From positions 10,613,766 to 10,677,765 of the forward strand of contig CM055737.1 in the NCBI GenBank assembly GCA_029465975.1: DNA of 64,000 nucleotides. The letters run 5' to 3'. The translations under genes were made by a program, and so were the position numbers. Below the pieces are notes generated by a model, which was not told the origin of the DNA, did no database searches, and worked only from the letters and a program-made list of their open reading frames with translations. This document shows positions 49,533 through 60,655 of this stretch, in pieces (positions within the stretch are counted from its first letter, which is position 1; each line of letters starts with the position of its first letter). This DNA is from Dallia pectoralis. Taxonomy: Eukaryota; Chordata; Actinopteri; Esociformes; Umbridae.

Positions 49533-51098
49533 TCAACAGTGTCCCATCCTTACTGTACACAGCTTGGATGGTTCCCGTTTTCCCCTTCTGAGGTGCCGAA
49601 CGGTTTTCCAGAAGCATTTTGGTGCCGACCGAAAGTCCTTCTCCATAGCTTCTCCAAACTTCTCCCACACCCGCTGCTTTGCCTCTGACACGGCAGCGGC
49701 TGCAGCCCTTCGGGCCTGTCGGTACCCTGCAACTGCATCCGGAGTCCCCAGGGCTAGCATATCCCTGAAGGCCTCCTTCTTCAGTCGGACAGCTTCCCTG
49801 ACCACCGTGGTCCACCACGGTGTTCTAGGGTTACCACCCCTTGAGGCACCTAGGACCTTGAGACCACAGCTCACCGCCGCAGCTTCAGCAATAGAAGCTT
49901 TGAACATTGCCCACTCAGGTTCAATGCCCCCAACCTCCACAGGGATGCCTGAAAAGCTCCGCCGGAGGTGTGAGTTAAAGATCTTTCGGACAGGGGCCTC
50001 CTCCAGACGTTCCCAGTTCACCCGCACTACCCGTTTGGGCTTACCTGGTCTGTCCAAAGTCTTTCCCCACCCTCTGATCCAACTCACTACCAGATGGTGA
50101 TCAGTTGACAGCTCTGCCCCTCTCTTCACCCGAGTGTCCAAAACATGCGGCCTTAGATCAGCCGATACGATTACAAAATCGATCATTGACCTTCGGCCTA
50201 GGGTGCTCTGGTACCATGTACACTTATGCGCCTCCTTATGTTCGAACATGGTGTTTGTTATAGACAATCCATGACTAGCACAGAAGTCCAATAACAAACG
50301 ACCGCTCGGGTTTAGATCAGGGAGGCCGTTCCTCCCAATCACGCCTCTCCAGGTGTCTCCATCGTTGCCCACATGTGCGTTGAAGTCACCCAGCAGAATG
50401 ATGGAGTCCCCTACTGGAGCCCTATATAGGACTCCCTTCAGGGTCTCCAAGAAGGCTGAATACTCCGAACTGCTGTTTGGTGCATAAGCACAAACAACAG
50501 TCAGAGTTTTCCCCCACCACCCTTAGGCGTAGGGAGGCAAACCTCTCATCCACCGGGGTAAACTCCAACACCACCGTGCTCAGACGTGGGCTCGTGAGTA
50601 TCCCCACACCAGCCCGCCGCCTCTCACCTGGGCAACTCCAGAGAAGAACAGAGTCCAACCCCTATCCAGGAGTAAGGTTCCAGAGCCACGGTTGTGCGTA
50701 GAGGTAAGTCCCACCAGATCCAACTGGTATCGCTCCACCTCACGCACAAGTTCTGGCTCCTTCCCCCCCAGTGAGGTGACGTTCCACGTCCCCAAAGCAA
50801 GCTTCTGCCGCCCGGGTCTGATCCGTCGAGACCCCCCACCTTCACTGCCACCCATATGACAGCGCACCCGACCCCTGCGGTTGCTCCTGTGAGTGGTGGG
50901 CCCACAGGATGGAGAGGAGAGAGATGCCACGTATCTCGTTCGGGCTGTGCCCGGCCGGGCTCCGTGGCAAACCCGGCCACCAGACGCTCGCTTTCGAGCC
51001 CGCCGTCTGGGCCTGGCTCCAGACGAGGGCCCTGGGCTTCCTCCAGGCAGGGTCTCGCTCCTTTTTCCTCGATCTTTCATGGGGTCTTGGTGAACCAT
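49533..51098 (-). pseudogene. Inner LINE endonuclease and linker, frameshifted
   Basis: The endonuclease start is seen as LALGTWNVTSLGGKEPELVR (minus-frame segment 50580-51098). It continues in another frame at 50422-50658 (AGVGILTSP...). The C-terminal half is in 49533-50450, with the catalytic blocks IILLGDFNAHVG and STDHHLVVSWIRG (the SDH-like motif) and FKASIAEAAAVSCG in the linker. At least two frame changes break the ORF, so it cannot be translated as one protein. Confidence 0.85.
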
Positions 51099-51236
51099 TC
51101 TTAGTCTGGCCCCTCGCCTGAGACCACTTTGCCTTGAAGCATGAAGCTCCAGACAACCCAGCCCTCAGGTTCATAGGGGCACACAAACCTCTCCACCACG
51201 TTAAGGTGATGATTCCCGGGGAGGAAAAATCCTGAT

Positions 51237-51356
51237 ATCTTTTGGAAATATGAAGGGGAGATTTTGTGCTGGATGTTTGAACATAATGTGTTTGCTTTGG
51301 CAAAATTTATGGAAAATGCCTGGTATCTGCGGCAAAGTATTTTGTATCCCATATGA
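51237..51356 (+). pseudogene. Host LINE reverse transcriptase, terminal segment after the inner insertion
   Basis: After removal of the inner element and one copy of its duplication, the host frame continues exactly: NPD then IFWKYEGEILCWMFEHNVFA, ending with a TGA at 51354-51356. The clean frame shows that the inner element landed in an intact 3' ORF about 40 codons before its stop. Confidence 0.8.
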
Positions 51357-51599
51357 AAAGCTCTCTCTATTTGTATGTGTACTTATTTTTAGTGGTTTAG
51401 TTATGCTATGTTGGGTTCTGTGTTATGTCACGTGGCTACTTGGAGATATTTGTGAAATGATGACTGTAGTGTCTAATAAGCCCATGAGGGCTGGGCACCA
51501 TAACAGGGTGTTTGACACTTAAATAAACAAAATCAATCCATCAAAAAAATACACCCGAGTGCAGCCAAGAGCTGGACAGAGGCATCTCAGACGACTTAT

Positions 51600-51760
51600 G
51601 CACACCTGACTGTTTCTTCCCGTTGAGCTGCTGCGCCCACAGCAAGATCAATGGAGATGAGCAGGTGTTCATCAAAGCCCTGTCCTGATGCCTCACACAA
51701 GTTGTAGAGCACACGGAAGGCAACCACAACAGTATGGAGCTTTGCACTGGTAGTGTTGTT
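51600..51760 (-). pseudogene. Possible PIF/Harbinger (HARBI1-like) transposase C-terminal remnant
   Basis: The minus frame reads AKLHTVVVAFRVLYNLCEAS then GQGFDEHLL. It resembles the 'VACCVLHNLCE..GE.FDEHW' segment near the end of Harbinger-type nucleases. It runs at its upstream side into the 62-bp minisatellite. About 45 codons are recognisable, so the assignment is tentative. Confidence 0.35.
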
Positions 51761-51769
51761 CCATTGCCC

Positions 51770-52202
51770 AGATCTTCCTCCCACATCTCTCTGGATCTCG
51801 GGGCACAGGTTCTCCAGGATCTCCACTGGCCCAGATCTTCCTCCCTCCTCTCTCTGGATCTCGGGGCACAGGTTCTCCCAGGATCTCCACTGGCCGAGAT
51901 CTTCCTCCCTCATCTCTCTGGATCTCGTGGCACAGGTTCTCCAGGATCTCCACTGGCCCAGATCTTCCTCCCTCATCTCTCTGGATCTCGGGGCACAGGT
52001 TCTCCCAGGATCTACACTGGCACATATCTTCCTCCCTCATCTCTCTGGATCTCGGGGCACAGGTTCTCCAGGATCTCCACTGGCACAGATCTTCCTCCCA
52101 CCTCTCTCTGGATCTCGGGGCACAGGTTCCCCCAGGATCTCCACTGGCCCAGATCTTCCACCCACCACTCTCTGGTTCTCTTGGCACAGGTTCCCCCAGA
52201 TA
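51770..52202. repeat. 62/63-bp minisatellite, 7 copies
   Basis: Unit of 62-63 bp with CCAGATCTTCCTCCCTCATC, TCTCTGGATCTCGGGGCACA and GGATCTCCACTGG. Copies differ by a single C (TTCTCCAGG or TTCTCCCAGG), which changes frame between copies and gives several overlapping false ORFs. Confidence 0.95.
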
Positions 52203-53059
52203 TGGCATCCTTCCACTGCCCTAACACACAAACCCCATTGGCCTCAATGCCACAGACCATCTTCAGTGCAGCATCTCCTCTGGGAATCCTAATGTGCTGT
52301 CGTGACATTTTTGTGATAGAGTCGACCTAGTGCAACATATGCTGCTGGCAACTGCGTGTACAACCAATGAAATATGATTGATGTCCATGGGATTTTTATG
52401 GAGACCATTTTACATTTGAGTCGTCACTTTGCCAGCACAGTGGGAAGGGGTGATTGTTATTTCAATGAGAGAAGGTTGCTCTCCACCATGAATAGAATAG
52501 AAAGATGGCTCAGTTGAATTAGATCGAAATACAATGTAGTGTCCACTTAGTGGTTTGTGTACAATCCATCTTCTCTTTGTTGTTGGCCGGTGGACATTTA
52601 AAACACTGCAGCCACAAATGGCCTTTCAAATAATCAGTCACCCGATTTATACACGTTGGACCTCTTCTGGATTGTTGATGGTACTGCATCCATTTGTTCT
52701 GAACAATTTCACTGAATTTCAAATGAATTTGTTGAAATGTGCGTTTTTACTGCTTGCGTTCACTAAGTGTTTCTTCTTTCATTTTCAAAAGGGGATGGCA
52801 CAATAAGAGAGCTTGTTGTCCAATGTTTGTCATGGTTTCTAATTTGATGACTCAGTAACTCTCTGCTTTCCAGAGTTAAAACGTGACAGAAAACTAGGAC
52901 AACAATGTTGTTCTGTTCGGAGCTGTTTACAGCAGACAGTGACAGACATTCTCCTTTCTGACAGTCCTGGAATAAGGCACAGAATACAAACCTGATATTC
53001 TGTGTCCTGAGGTTCCACAGGGCTGCTTTCATTTATTTCTGTTGGAAAAACTCACCCAA
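52203..53059. other. Gene-free stretch
   Basis: No recognised gene. The minus frame near 52230-52310 (HIRIPRGDAALKMVCGIEAN) may be another scrap of the Harbinger-like element but is too short to call. Confidence 0.35.
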
Positions 53060-53205
53060 AATGTATTTCATATTACAATACGAGTATTTCGTATTACAAT
53101 ACGGGTATTTCGTATTACAATATGAGTAATTCATATTACTATATAGGTATTTCATATCACAATATGTGTATTTTATATTACAATATGAGTATTTCACATT
53201 ACCAT
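53060..53205. repeat. 21-bp AT-rich minisatellite, about 7 degenerate copies
   Basis: Units like GTATTTCGTATTACAATACG with many substitutions. Confidence 0.85.
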
Positions 53206-53392
53206 AACCTGAAGTTCAGAGTGACTTATGATTAGGGCAGCAATTCCATAATTATATTGAGAAGCAATTACATAAGTTGAACCAATTGTATTACCTGGGA
53301 ACTCATTTAAATACCACTAAATCCTACTAATCACCCTTTGGTTACCCTGAGTAGATGTACCAAATATCAGCACTTTGAGTACATTAATCAGA

Positions 53393-53620
53393 TAAATGGT
53401 AAATGCTGCACTTTTATATAGCTTTTATCCAATATAGATCCTGCGTCACATTCACCCATTCATTCACTCATTCATACACTGACGACCGCGTCTACCATGC
53501 AAGGCGACTGCAGGCTCCTCAGGAGAAGCTGGGGTTAGGCGTCTAGCTCATGGACACCTCGAACCACCAACCTTCCGATTGATAGACAACCGACTCAACC
53601 CACTGAGCCACTGCCGCCCA
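53393..53620 (+). repeat. Dispersed repeat copy 1 (teleost short interspersed element, class unclear)
   Basis: Starts AAATGGTAAATGCTGCACTT and ends ACCGACTCAACCCACTGAGC. The same sequence recurs at 59577-59817. Inside are CATTCACCCATTCATTCACT and GACGACCGCGTCTACCATG. This is a familiar fish repeat. I do not assign it to a SINE or LINE family. Compared with copy 2 it lacks an internal segment of about 28 bp after ACACCTCGA. Confidence 0.8.
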
Positions 53621-55002
53621 GATCTAGAGCTATAAATATGTGCCACTGCATCGTTGATCCAAATGTGTTAAAGATGCTCAGTCTTGTTGTACTATAAGTT
53701 GAGTGATCTTGGAGAAAGTCTGTGATCCTAAATAAGTCTTAGGGCCAACATACAGCTCAACATGCACTTTAGCCCCCCGGGAGATGTCACAGCATTTCGG
53801 TGTGCTGAAAGTTCACCTTAGGAAGTTCATAACAATGGCATGTTATGGTTTTTACAAACTCTCTCAATCCATTCTTTATCTCACTTTCCTGTTAGTCTTC
53901 AGGTATCTTCAGAAATGATGTTCCTCAAAGGTCAGAGGCTGCCAGTTCAACAACAAAAATGTTATACTGTATCAAGATGCATTGATCCCATGATTTAGGA
54001 GACCAAAAATCTCTGCGGAAATGTAGACAATCTTCAAGTAGATGATGGAAGATGTTTTGTAAAAGTTGCTTCAACGTATCCTGAGAAAGTGCAGTACATC
54101 TGCCGTTCGATGGCATTATAACTGCAGTAAGTTGCAAATACAGAGTCCATGACAATAGTTGGTTTCACGGGCAGTTAAAAACAGTTTTTGCAATTGCTGT
54201 GTTCATTTGATTCCCATTAAAACCATTTCTGTAACTGTTTTACACTGCATTTTTTTTGCAAGGGTATTGCTATCAACCCTGTCTGACAAAATCATGTTTG
54301 TGTTACTTGGTCAGTGTTTCATGAACAGATTCATTTGAATGTCAAAAAATATATAAAAAGAAAACGATTTTTAAATTTGTACCCCCAGTAGAGGGTTGTG
54401 TGAAAGTGAAATGTTATTCCGTGATGGCATATCAAGTTGATTTAGACATTTAAATTGACATCTAACACAGATATGATTATAGGGAGATCATTTTTGGACA
54501 CAGAGCTTCAGTCGGCTTGAGCTGGAACACTGAACAGAACAATTTGGATCACATTTATATGACATTGTGAGTCAATAAAAATGTAATCAATTTCTTGCTC
54601 TTGTTTCAGCTGATTTAAAAGGCTTTGTGTGACTGTCCCAGGTGACAAAAGTGTTCTGCTATTCTTCTGTAGCGAGGAGAACTGAGGATGAAGCAGACAC
54701 AATCTTTTACCTCACTTCAAACATTTCAAATGACCTTCCTTCGTCTTGAGGTACAACAGCTGGACTATACGAGAAAGGCTCTTCAGTTATTTTAATCCTC
54801 TTTGGTTTTCTTCTAGTGCTCTGGGCTCTGTATTAAATTCTGCGTGTGTGTGTGTGTATGTGTCAACAAGGGTGGGGTGAGTTGTGTGTGTGTATTCTGA
54901 GTGAGGTGGTTCATGTCTTAAATCCAGAAAGACTTACTCTCTATAGGATTTGCGTGAGAAGCAGCCTTCTCTCTCTGGAGGACCCTTGACAGGACAGCAC
55001 CC
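53621..55002. other. Upstream flank of the Ly6 gene
   Basis: No gene recognised. A (GT)n run is at about 54842-54860, and the last 100 bp should hold the Ly6 5' UTR. Confidence 0.4.
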
Positions 55003-57475
55003 ATGACTCCACAAACCAGGCTAGCGAACGGATTTGGACTCTACTGTTTTTTAGCACTGTCTCTCATATTTTCACATGGTAAGTGTCAACCTGATAATGT
55101 GTAGTGCATGTAGAGTGTGGTTACATGTGTGTGTATGAAAAAAAGAGGGATACAGAAACACAGAGACATACAGACATACAGACAGTATTTGAGTAAGCAA
55201 AAAGGAGATAAAAATAGAAAAAGACTGCATTGTAAAAGACTGTATAGAAAATATGTCAAAATTATGTTTGATTTTACAAACATTGACTGAAAAAGAAATA
55301 TCTACTTTATAAAATGTAACAATTGTCAAAGTGAATCCTGGATGTGACACTTATTAGTGTAATATACACTTCATTTTACGTTTCAACAATCCTCATGGCT
55401 GACCTTTCTGCATACCAATCTTCAGGCTTGCTGAGTTCAGAAACCTTCATCTGAATCTTATGCATTCTGTCATTTGGCCTAGCCTTAATGTTAATGATAT
55501 TCTGGTGTATGCATATATACTGAGCTGCTTACTGAACTTTAACCTTAAAGGAGAAAGCACCCCGGGCTATAAAAAACCTTATGGAGATGATACAGAGCCT
55601 ACAATACAGATACACATTCCTAAATGATGGTATGGCACATTTAGACTAGATCTGCATTTCCTAATTCTCAGCCTAAATGACATCGTGGCAGAGTCAAATA
55701 AATGTCTGCAACAGAGTAATGCCAAATCTCCTCCCGTTGGCTTCGTGACCTTTGTCGTCACAGACGTGGGGGAGATGTATTTGACCATACAGTGCAGTAA
55801 TGTTGCGGTGTCTTTCATTTTCCCTGCGCTTCACGGCAGGCGAGGCGCTACAGTGCTACGGCTGCAACATCCTCCAGGGCCAGAAGTATATAGACGTGGG
55901 CTGTTCCAGTCCTGAGGTCATCACCTGCACCCACTCCCACAAAGGCTTCAAACACCGCTTCTGCATCAGGACAGAGAGCAGTGAGTAGCTCCTCACCCCC
56001 CGCCTCCCCCAGTCCTCCTCGCCATCTCCCAATAACCCACGGCCATTCGTTTCGCCTGTTGATCTGGCATACGTCCTTATCCATAGCAAGTAATTGCCTG
56101 CATCGGGAACCGGCCCGTTTGTTTATATAGTGTGATTGTGTTGTTAACAGACGTATATGCTGTGCAAACACATTCCGTAACTCTCCTTTCTTAAGGAATC
56201 TGGCATCCTAATTTCGGTGACACGCTAAGCCCCAGTCTGATTGCAAGTGTCCCGGGCGTGATGCGGAGCGATGAATAAGCACAGGGAGCTGACACGATGA
56301 TATGATGTGACACGATGAGCCCTGTGCTTTGTTTCTCAGGGGCTGTTTCCAGAGAGATCAGAAGGGATTGTTCCCTGAGTCCCGGGTCTAATCCCGTACG
56401 GTCACTCTCATCTCTGGCACTCTCATCTCTGGCACTCTCATCCCAGTCACTCTCACCCCAGTCACTCTCACCCCAGTCACTCTCACCCCAGTCACTCTCA
56501 CCCCAGTCACTCTCATCCCAGTCACTCTCACTCATCCCAGTCACTCTCACTCATCCCAGTCACTCTCACTCATCCCAGTCACTCTCACTCATCCCAGTCA
56601 CTCTCACTCATCCCAGTCACTCTCACTCATCCCAGTCACTCTCACTCATCCCAGTCACTCTCACTCATCCCAGTCACTCTCATCCATCCCAGTCACTCTC
56701 ACTCATCCCAGTCACTCTCACTCATCCCAGTCACTCTCACTCATCCCAGTCACTCTCATCCCAGTCACTCTCATCCCAGTCACTCTCATCCCAGTCACTC
56801 TCATCCCAGTCACTCTCACCCCAGTCACTCTCACCCCAGTCACTCTCATCCCAGTCACTCTCATCCCAGTCACTCTCATCCCAGTCACTCTCACCCCAGT
56901 CACTCTCATCCCAGTCACTCTCACCCCAGTCACTCTCATCCCAGTCACTCTCATCCCTGTCCACGCAGCTCCCTAATCACACTCTCATAGCTTCACTTTG
57001 GTCTCCTTCTACCATCACACTGCCCTCTGCATTTCTCAAAGACCTTGGCTTTTTCTCATTCCCCATACCCGTCACGAAGCTTTTTCAAAATATATGGGGT
57101 CAATTTAAAACCTTGGCCAAATTATGCGTTCTCTGGTGATAGACTGTTTACTAATAGTGTGTCCATGAATTCATTTGAACATAATTATACATTTCAAATG
57201 TTTCCTAAAAAAGCAATCTTAGTGTATTTCCCGTATGGGCCAGATACATATCTCTGTGCATCTTAATGATGTCTGCTGCCCCTGCAGGTGCCCTGGGCAT
57301 TGTGCTGACCAGCGGTTGTGCAACATCTCGACACTGCCAGCAGCAGGAGCTGCCTGGGGTGCAAATCCACTGCTGTGGCAGGGACCTCTGCAACAGCACC
57401 CCCTGCTGGACAAGGACAAGCTTACACTGGCTGTTCCCGGTCTCCTCCCTGCTGTTCACACTGTGGCAAGTCTGA
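55003..57475 (+). CDS. Ly6/uPAR (three-finger) family protein, probably GPI-anchored, three exons
   Basis: Exons 55003-55078, 55840-55980 and 57288-57475 have GT/AG borders and phase-1 junctions (the usual Ly6 layout), and give 134 residues. Residues 1-26 are a signal peptide with a hydrophobic LYCFLALSLIF core. The mature protein begins at EALQCYGCN. Ten domain cysteines (31, 34, 47, 55, 67, 83, 89, 101, 102, 107) end in the family signature CCGRDLCN. An N-glycosylation site NST follows, then a hydrophobic tail (LHWLFPVSSLLFTLWQV) as expected for GPI attachment. Ly6 proteins are small cell-surface modulators with roles from receptor regulation to fertilisation. The specific orthologue is not recognised, so no symbol is given. 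Intron 2 holds a minisatellite. Confidence 0.88.
56401..56957. repeat. 15/19-bp minisatellite in Ly6 gene intron 2
   Basis: The basic unit is 15 bp (CCAGTCACTCTCATC or CACC). A central block of about 10 units is 19 bp because of an added CTCA. More than 30 units in total. Stop-free frames yield a false Ser/Leu/Gln-rich ORF of 274 codons. Confidence 0.96.
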
Positions 57476-59576
57476 GAGAGAGTGATGAGCAGAGATAAAC
57501 ACTGACTGGTCCCTGCTTAAACCCCACTGACCAGTTGAGGGGTTGTGTCATAAGGAAAAGCTATTGGAGAAGATGGAGAAATGGAAACACGGACATATAC
57601 TTTATCAGGATATAACGTTAACAGACCCGCAATCCCATAAAGTATATTTTACGTTCAATTCTTTTCTTTCTTTCTTTGAGATTACGATAGTAGTTGGATA
57701 ACAGAAAATGTTCCTTGTGAAAACGGATCGGATGTCTTGGAAGAAAATCTCATGTTTGTAAAGCTATTTATAATCTGTGCTGTGTGTGTATACATATGTG
57801 TGTTCAGTACTTTGACCTATTGTGTCACTAAGGCACTCTAGGCCTGTGCTTATCCTATCACACAAGTGCATGGGACAGTATAGATATATTCTTCCACATA
57901 TTCTTCTAGTTGATCCCTGCTGAAGACCATGTTAATATTGTGATCACTAGTCAGACTGGATAATCAGGTGAGATTAGGAAAATAACAATATATCTATTGA
58001 CAACATCAACATGGAGACAGTCTCATTGGTGCAACCTTGCTTTTACCGATGCTATAATTAAGCAGTATGGTATGAGATGAGCAATATAGCCAATGTACCA
58101 TGTCTAACAGCTATTCATAGTCACAACGCATATATTTGAAATGCATTATTGCTATTTTAAATCGGCCAACAATGCAATTTCATCGTTAAAAATAACAAAT
58201 ATCAAGGCACATTTCAGGCTGTTACCAGAGCGACTGCACCATAGCAATACATTAAGGACCATGCAGGGAGATTAGAAATTAACACGTATCAATCCTTCAG
58301 CAGCATGGAAAACACAAAGTGGTCAACAACACCATATTTTTTTGGCAAATAATATGCATTTATTATAAAACAAAAATATGTTGCCAACTAAATAGCTCAG
58401 TGCACCAGAACACGGTTTCTTAACACAGATTGTGTAATATTTCATCTGTTGCATAATGCCTCCTGTCAGATGGATAGGTAAAAAGGCTATCTGTCCCAGT
58501 TTGGTGAAACCAGTGGGACCATACATCACTGCTTATGTTAAAGGCAGCTGCTCTCATCTTATGGTATATATGATAGACATGTGACAACAAATAATACCTG
58601 GGCACGGCGGGGTGGTATTCAATTTAAACTGGGGGCCCCGAATCTGGACCAGTCGCCGGGTTCTTACTCACCAGCTGCACCTCCCTGCCTGTTTTATTGC
58701 TTACCTGTCACATCTATCATCCAAACAGCATTCTGGATTTAAACCCCCCCAGTTTAAAATGGGAATTATTGATCGGAGTGACGGAGCCTCCTACTTGCCT
58801 ACACAGTATACTGTCCACTGGAGGGCAGCATCGTTGAATTATCCACAAATAACTGAATTGTTTTACGAGTAATAACACACAATAACACATTTCCCTCCAC
58901 AGAAAGGAAGTATAAACGCTTGCTTCTCTTATTAGTTTTGGTTACTTTGTTGGTCTCAGGAATATCGGGTTTAAATGAAATAAATGGAGATGCATGTGTT
59001 TGTGAAAGAGACGGTGGCTGTGTAGCAAAGCATCTTCAACACATTGTAGATTTGAGAGAGGTGTGGCAGCTAGTATCATTCTTTTGTTTTTTTGACAAAC
59101 CTTCAACCCCAGTGGTCATAAAACTGAACGCAGGATTTCACAAAAGCAGAACGTAATTTCACAGCTAATAAAGAGCTGTGGACACGTACAGACTGGAGTG
59201 TTCATTTGACTGTCAAACCCAGTGTAATTTGTGATAAACACACTGCACCAAACTAATGACTGGAACCCAGCCTGGCAGAGTGCATTTGATTCATAAATAG
59301 TTATCTGGTTTTACTCATGTAGTCTGGAGAGTTCAGTCCATCCCAGACTGGGCTGTAGGCTCATTGTTCTGTAGGTTGTAATATCGTTCTATCATATTTT
59401 ACTTGTCAACATTTTGTATTGTACAACTTTGTATTTACTCTGGACTGGAGGAGGAGGAGCTGTTGTGTTCTGCAGTAGCTGATGAAGATATTATGGATTA
59501 TAATGATGGTTCCATAATGGGCTGGTTAGCAGCAGTACTGAATGTGTGTTGTGTCAGTAATGTAATTATTACAGTA
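57476..59576. other. Downstream of the Ly6 gene, no further gene recognised
   Basis: Should include the Ly6 3' UTR; no clear AATAAA close to the stop. A reading frame at 58920-59156 begins with a hydrophobic run but has no ATG start and no family resemblance. Confidence 0.4.
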
Positions 59577-59817
59577 AAATGGTAAATGCTGCGCTTTTAT
59601 ATTGCGCTTTTCAGATCCTGCTTCACATTCACCCATTCATTCACTCATTTAAACACTGACGACCGCGTCTACCATGAAAGGCGACTGCAGGCTCGCCAGG
59701 AGCAGCTGGGGTTAGGTGTCTCACTCATGGACACCTCGACAATTTCCCAGGAGGAACCGGGGATCGAACCACCAACCTTCCGATTGATAGACAACCGACT
59801 CAACCCACTGCCGCCAG
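59577..59817 (+). repeat. Dispersed repeat copy 2
   Basis: Same element as at 53393-53620 and in the same orientation. It keeps the internal segment CAATTTCCCAGGAGGAACCG absent from copy 1, and lacks GAGCCA near the end. The two copies differ enough to be independent insertions or an old duplication. Confidence 0.8.
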
Positions 59818-60655
59818 GATGTCATCAATTTACTCTCTGCATTGACTAACCAAAGATAACGCTGGATGCATTCATTTTGATTGATCTTTACTTGATTTTT
59901 GCGGTAGTTCAACTCGTGTTATTGGTTAAACTTAACTCTTAAAGTCCAGTGCAAACCAAAAGGCTATATTTTCACACAATAAAGCCCAGTCATTTCAGTG
60001 TCATTTTAACAAACGGAAGGTGCTGTTCCATTTTCCTACCAAATCCGGATCATATAAAATGGGATGGGACAGAACATACTGAAAAGTAGCGTACTGCAAA
60101 CAATATCATAATGTTTTAACAAGTATAACCTCATGTTGGAGAAATACTGCCATATACAGCACATCAGAATATACATTTACATTATAATGTATTCTGTTGC
60201 CATTTAGTAGGAATAGAAGGAATTCCCAACCAAAAGCTCTAAATAAACAACTGATATGAAAACTCAAATTGCATCTAATCGATCATATCGTTCTAACTCA
60301 TGATTATAGTATTGATCAAGGATGATAGTTTAAAAATACATATTTTTAAATGGAGAATGCTTTGTTGTTAATTTAAGTGCAGTGCATAATGTTAAGCAAA
60401 TGTATTCTACGTGACACCAGAGGTGATATTTGGGATTAGTATTATCTTTGGGCCGATAGACCAATCATAGACCACTATGCCAGTTGGAAGGATCGTTAAA
60501 ATACATTTTACAAGTTAATCAGTAAATTCCCACCTCCCTGTCGGTTAGGAATGCAGTTTATGCACTCAAATAACTGTAGGCTGGTGTCCAACTAATACTG
60601 TGCATGCTGAAGGTATTCTGGATTGCGGATTATAAATCCGGGGACTCCAGCCTAC
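59818..60655. other. Gene-free AT-rich stretch
   Basis: No coding, RNA or mobile sequence recognised. Confidence 0.4.

Larger units (their letters stand above)
47877..51224 (-). mobile_element. RTE-like LINE, near full length, nested in the host LINE
   Basis: A 3348-bp minus-strand element flanked by the 12-bp duplication AAAAATCCTGAT (47865-47876 and 51225-51236). Its 3' end (low coordinates) carries the fish-wide tail GGATAAGCGGTTGAAGATGA followed by GATGA-type short repeats, typical of RTE elements. Coding remnants run 5' to 3' as apurinic-type endonuclease, linker, reverse transcriptase and C-terminal domain, in several frames. Length and order fit an almost complete single-ORF RTE (Rex3-like is my best guess). 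Insertion is antisense to the host LINE. Confidence 0.85.
46664..51562 (+). mobile_element. 5'-truncated non-LTR retrotransposon (host LINE) with 13-bp target-site duplication
   Basis: The 13-bp direct repeat TACACCCGAGTGC flanks the insertion (46664-46676 and 51550-51562). The LINE itself is 46677-51549, interrupted by a second LINE at 47877-51224. It starts inside the reverse transcriptase domain, just before GVKQGDLLSP, so it is a 5'-truncated copy. Its 3' end after the stop carries AATAAACAAAATCAATCCAT and an A-rich tail. The clade is not assigned; it is clearly different from the inner element. Confidence 0.85.

Noticed and set aside
56315..57139. 274-codon Ser-rich ORF
   Set aside because: Lies in intron 2 of the Ly6 gene and is mostly minisatellite.
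58920..59156. 78-codon frame with a signal-peptide-like start
   Set aside because: It has no ATG start (begins TTG), no cysteine pattern of a known family and no partner exon.
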